64,000 nucleotides of DNA, from positions 2,413,043-2,477,042 of the forward strand of contig NC_088868.1 of assembly GCF_032884065.1 (NCBI RefSeq), read 5' to 3'. The translations under genes and the position numbers were made by a program. Shown piece after piece: positions 60,075 through 64,000 of this stretch (its first letter is position 1; every line of letters starts with the position of its first letter). Under the pieces are notes generated by a model. The model had not been told where the DNA came from, searched no databases, and was given only the letters and a program-made list of their open reading frames with translations. The DNA comes from Artemia franciscana. Lineage: Eukaryota; Arthropoda; Branchiopoda; Anostraca; Artemiidae.

Positions 60075-61105
60075 ATCATGTTGTGCAAACTGTTATAGGG
60101 TAGGCTATATCATTGTTTGATTAGCCAAGAAAAATTTCAATTCCACTATTACATACAATTGACTTATATTTACAATGCATGTAAATAGCCAAGCATTAAC
60201 ATATTTAAAGTCTTTCTTTTTTATTTTATTCTGGCAATATTATAGATGAGGTGCTTTTTTCTATCTTGGAAAGTATATCAGTTACAAGAACAACACTTTC
60301 AGGAATACATTCAGAGTCTAAATTATGGTTTAGGAAGGTCATTTTAACCCCCTCTCTCTTCTCTTTTGCTATTTTTAAGGCATAAAAAATTTAATGTAAG
60401 AGGTCTAAGTTATTTTTCTTAATTTCTGACTAACTAGACTATGATTATTTAAATTTTGGTTCTACTTAGCTTTTCTTTGGTTCTAGCCTAGGCCTAGAAA
60501 AGACAGTTTTAATGATTTGTATGGGATTTTAAGCCAAAATTAGATTTCTTTTCAAAATTAAGACAAGGTTTTCCAACTTCCTTAAAACCTTATATGCTAT
60601 ATATGGATTTTTAAAGTTGTTTGTAGAATTTAATTTCTATAACACTGAGTTTTGCAAGTTTATCAAAGGCCAATGCCTTTTAGAGAGAAAGGGTTTAGAG
60701 GATGATACTTTAAAAAATCTTTCAGGGTGTAGTATAGACTTCAAAAATATTCTTGAAAGTTTCATTCCCTAATTTAACTACTTCCCAAGCTAGCAAAGAC
60801 CTCCTCATTCAGAATTTTACCCTGATTCAAGACTCATCTAGAGTTTTATTATAATTCAAGTTGAATAGGCTAGGACACCCAGTACTCAGAGAGTGCCCAA
60901 ATTTAAAACCCTAGGAGAAAGACAAGGTCTTTCCTATCCAAAGGGGACTCTCTTTGAATTTATTTCCAATTAAAAACAGGGACAGTATCAGGCATGACAA
61001 CAATCTGCTACTTACATACCTAGAAAAAAAAAACAAGCCTTACATACCCATGAAAAATTAGCAACAATCATAAGCACATGTTAGTTCACTAAAATCCTCC
61101 CAGTA
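60075..61105. other. unassigned sequence
   Basis: AT-rich, with a weak family E piece at 60.71-60.80 kb. No gene. Confidence 0.35.
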
Positions 61106-61109
61106 TGAC

Positions 61110-61545
61110 TCTTCTAGTGCTTCACTGTAATCCTTCACTAGTGTTTCACTATATATAAGGTAGTACTGGTCAATATTGACAAGAAATGAGCAATAGACAA
61201 AAGCAAAAATTAAATGACAATCAGGGACTAGATAAAGGCTAAGACAGTAAGCCTTTATAAGACAGTATAGGGCTTTATATTTGGAGTTCAAAGATATGTT
61301 TCAATTTTCTAGTAGAAGAATCCTTCCCTGGCTAGTTTACAAGGATATTTCTGCTAAATTACTGAAATTTGCTTATCCTAAAAAAAAAATATTTATCCTT
61401 GATTAGCAGAGTATTAAGACAATTGATCAAAATGAAATATATCCAGGCTAACATAATTGAAATGCTAAAAAAACAACAGGGAAATGACAAAAAAAAATAA
61501 GCAATCTTACAATTAAGCTTTCAGTGAAGATATATAAGCCTTCAC
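61110..61545 (+). repeat. family G repeat, third copy, cut by the LINE
   Basis: tcaatattgacaagaaatga, actagataaaggctaagac and agtattaagacaattgatca match 54.2-54.6 kb in the same orientation. Confidence 0.7.
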
Positions 61546-61914
61546 TGATACCTGTTTTGTCAGAAGAAATTAGGAAAGTTGTCAAGAATATGAAAGGAAG
61601 GTCTGGACCAGGAACAGTTTATGGATGAACTAGAAAAGCTTTTGTCAAAGTTGAAGTGTCATCAGTACCCAGTAATAATGCTTGGGGATTTTAATATGGA
61701 TCTACTATTGTTAAAAATTAACAAAAATCTCTTATTTCTTCAAAACTGTATGTAATATGGTTACCTGCCTATAGTCCAAATACCCACAAGGGTAACTCCA
61801 ACATCCACAACTCTGATTGATAATATATTTGTATCTCACCAAAATATTGTTAGAAAGTTCATAGAAGTGCTATTATTTGGAACATAAGATCATTTTGCTA
61901 CTTTCACTGATGTA

Positions 61915-62700
61915 GTGATGTATAAAAGTAAGATAAAGTCAGAACCGAATTACAGGCTTAATCGGCGAGATGAATCAGAAAAAAATATTGCAGATCTGGT
62001 ACTAAGCTTAAATTGTATTCAGTGGGAAAATTTTTTTCAAGCCCACATTGATTCAGATTCAGCATATTCAGCATTTATTGATTTAATTACTAGCAGTTAT
62101 AATTACCATTGTCCTGTGTTGAAGGAGCCAAAGCGTAAGCATTTGCCCAGAAAACCATGGATGACACAGGGACTTCTCGTTTCTGTTAACAACTGCAAAA
62201 CTCTTTATAAACAATATTTAAATGATCCGTCTGAAGAGAATTTTCACCAGTTTAAAGAATATAGAAATAAGTTAAACCAGCTGAAAAGAAATGCAAAGGA
62301 AATTTATTTTCAAAAGAGTTTTAAAAATGCAAATGGGAACCCCAGGAAAACCTGGCAAATAATTAATTTGGTCATTGATCCAAATAAGTCAGAAAAAATA
62401 CATCATATAAAAGAACTAGTAAGTGAAAAAGAATCAATAAAATCACTGGAAGAAATTTCAAGTCTTCTTGGTTCATTTTTTGTAAATGTGGGACAAAAAA
62501 TAAAAGATAAACTGTCAAATGCAAAATCAAAAAGAAAACTAATAACACAGGTAACACCTCCAAAACTAAAGAAACAAGAGACAATGGCGGAAATGCAAAA
62601 ATTTCCGTCTTTTACATGTGATGAAGTAAAAAAATGCATTTGTGAAATTAAAGGGACAAGGTCAATGGGCCTAGATGGGCTTTCTTTGCAACTAATATGA
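61915..62700 (+). pseudogene. LINE ORF2 linker and start of reverse transcriptase
   Basis: Open for 261 codons. Carries the region between endonuclease and reverse transcriptase: RKHLPRKPWMTQGLLVSVN (the PW(M/I)T.G motif), KTLYKQYLNDPSEENF, the helix YRNKLNQLKRNAKEIYFQKS and NPRKTWQIINLVI. It ends with CEIKGTRSMGLDGLSLQLI and a TGA where live elements continue. In the RT domain (S/A)xGxDG(L/I) is the first conserved motif. Confidence 0.88.
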
Positions 62701-62809
62701 AAAGTACAACCAGCAATCATTGAGCCTCTTACAGTCCTTATAAACAGAAGCCTTGACAAAGGTATTTTCCCTACTAAACTAAAAGAATCCAAATTAATTC
62801 CACTTTTAA

Positions 62810-63863
62810 AGGAGGAGATCCAACAGTAATTGATAACTATCGACCAATTAGCTTACTTCCAATTTTTTTGAAAATATATGAAAAGCTTGCTGCAAAAAGA
62901 CTATATGAATACTTTGAAGCTAATAAAATTCTTTCTGATAAACAATATGGATTTCGGAAAAACAGATCCAATGAACTCGCAATACGGATCTTATAATGAA
63001 TATAAAATCGGCGCAAGATGATGGTTTATATTCTCTGGCGATTTTTCTAGATTTAACAAAAGCTTTTGATTGCATTGATTTTGACATCCTTCTTGAAACA
63101 TTGGAAGGATATGGGATAAAGTCGACGGTTCTTGAATGGATTTCATCATATTTAACAAATAGACATTGTAAAATACTTGCTAATGGTATCTTATCAGATT
63201 CATTTGATGTAACTTGTGGGGTGCCCCAGGGATTAGTTCTTGGACCATTACTTTTTTTTAATTTATGTGAATGAACTTTTGGCTGATATCCCCTTTGCAT
63301 ATATAATAAATTTTGCAGACGACACAGTACTATTTCTAACACATAAAAACCATGAGCAACTAATTACAAATGCTGAAGTTTGCCTCCAGGCAGCAACCGA
63401 ATTCTTTGAAGAGCGGTTGCTTTCCCTTAATACAAAAAAGACGAAGTATATCATTTTTAAACATGGAAATGACCCAGTTTACCATAGTAAGATGAATATG
63501 GCAGACCACAAAAAAATTGAAAGAGTTGACCACATTAAATATTTAGGTATAATAATTGATGAAAAGCTGGATTGGGCAATCCACATTAAATTTCTTTGTA
63601 TGAAGCTGTCAAGAGCTGTTGGTATTCTCCATAGACTGAAATTTATTTTTCCCCATAAAATAATACTGATCCTATATTTTAGTCTATTCCACTCATATCT
63701 TTTATATAGAATAAGCATTTGGGCTTCAAATTATAAGTCAGAATGGAAGCAAGTTCAAATTCTTCAGAATAAAGCTATATGTGCAATTTGCAAGCTTGAG
63801 CCTCGTCAGAGTGTGAAGGCGTTTTTAATAAGACTTAAGATATTAAATGTGGCTCGACTTTGA
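62810..63863 (+). pseudogene. LINE ORF2 reverse transcriptase core and C-terminus
   Basis: Pieces in three frames: IDNYRPISLLPIFLKIYEKL and KQYGFRKNRS; then LYSLAIFLDLTKAFDCIDFD and CGVPQGLVLGPLLFF; then INFADDTVLF with the catalytic Asp pair intact, LNTKKTKYIIF, and LGIIIDEKLDWAIHI. A TAA near 62.995 and a one-base change near 63.255 kb break it. A tail LRFWAS-like region follows (ISIWASNYKSEWKQVQILQN). Confidence 0.88.
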
Positions 63864-64000
63864 GAAAAAAAGATTGCCAAAACTTTATATAAGGTGAGCA
63901 CAAATACCGCACCTGAGTCGTTTATGTCAGTTTTTTGAAGTAATGATGAAATTCACCAACATGATACTCAGCTTGCATTGCAACTAGTTACAGAAACGAG

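Larger units (their letters stand above)
61549..64000 (+). mobile_element. second LINE, inactive, runs off the window
   Basis: ORF2 of a Jockey/CR1-like non-LTR retrotransposon, without ORF1 here. It has an odd start (a reverse-transcriptase-like scrap, then an endonuclease scrap with VIMLGDFNMDLLL near 61.68 kb). From 61.9 kb it reads through linker, reverse transcriptase and C-terminus. Stops and frame changes occur near 61.75, 61.89, 62.70, 62.81, 62.99, 63.26 and 63.86 kb, so it is dead. AT content and decay resemble the fragment at 35.5 kb, which is of the same type. Confidence 0.9.

Noticed and set aside
37918-64000. A HARE-HTH exon for Asx
   Set aside because: I looked for the conserved TPxxIL, LACLNAML and KLPGR patterns on the minus strand by eye and found none; a profile search is needed.

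Overview
The window is AT-rich eukaryotic DNA dominated by introns and repeats. I see no operons, ribosome binding sites or prokaryotic genes. Coding exons have GT..AG borders and the non-LTR retroelements are of animal type, so this is an animal, most likely an arthropod. Several dispersed repeats (the family ending in ataccaagtgccataaaaa and the family with aactgaaagtaaggag) look to me like repeats of the brine shrimp Artemia. That is from memory and was not searched.

The one host gene I can support is on the minus strand and is the Additional sex combs (Asx/ASXL) homologue, the partner of the BAP1/Calypso deubiquitinase that removes ubiquitin from histone H2A. Five exons join with matching phases: 37917-37557 and 26785-26635 (the split DEUBAD domain), 23241-23097 (end of DEUBAD and a basic segment), 20014-17654 (a long disordered exon of about 787 codons) and 2893-2691. 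Together they give about 1,070 codons. The N-terminal HARE-HTH exons and the C-terminal PHD finger were not found. The PHD exon should lie left of position 1 and the HARE exons right of 37,917 or outside the window. A weak candidate upstream exon lies near 57.5-57.7 kb. The long exon can also be read through to a stop that overlaps an AATAAA signal, so a short isoform is possible.

Layout: 0-2.6 kb holds three LINE relics. From 2.9 to 17.6 kb is one intron packed with four same-orientation copies of a long internally repetitive element (family A), a 157-bp tandem array, an 86-93-bp tandem array and a polypurine tract. From 20.0 to 23.1 kb are two copies of an (AT)n-bearing repeat. From 23.2 to 26.6 kb are two tandem arrays (about 425 bp and about 170 bp). 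From 26.8 to 37.6 kb are a long (AT)n tract, a frameshifted LINE inside a 130-bp tandem repeat, nested insertions, an H2A-derived relic and tail-to-tail LINE ends. From 37.9 to 46.4 kb are copies of family B with fold-back modules. From 46.4 to 61.5 kb are fold-back and SINE-like repeats, including a 610-bp palindrome. From 61.5 kb to the end is a second LINE that runs off the edge.

The most interesting points are the reconstructed Asx gene with a possible intronic polyadenylation isoform, an H2A-derived open frame on the same strand inside an intron of this H2A-deubiquitinase cofactor, the large palindromes, and the orientation-biased expansion of family A in one intron.
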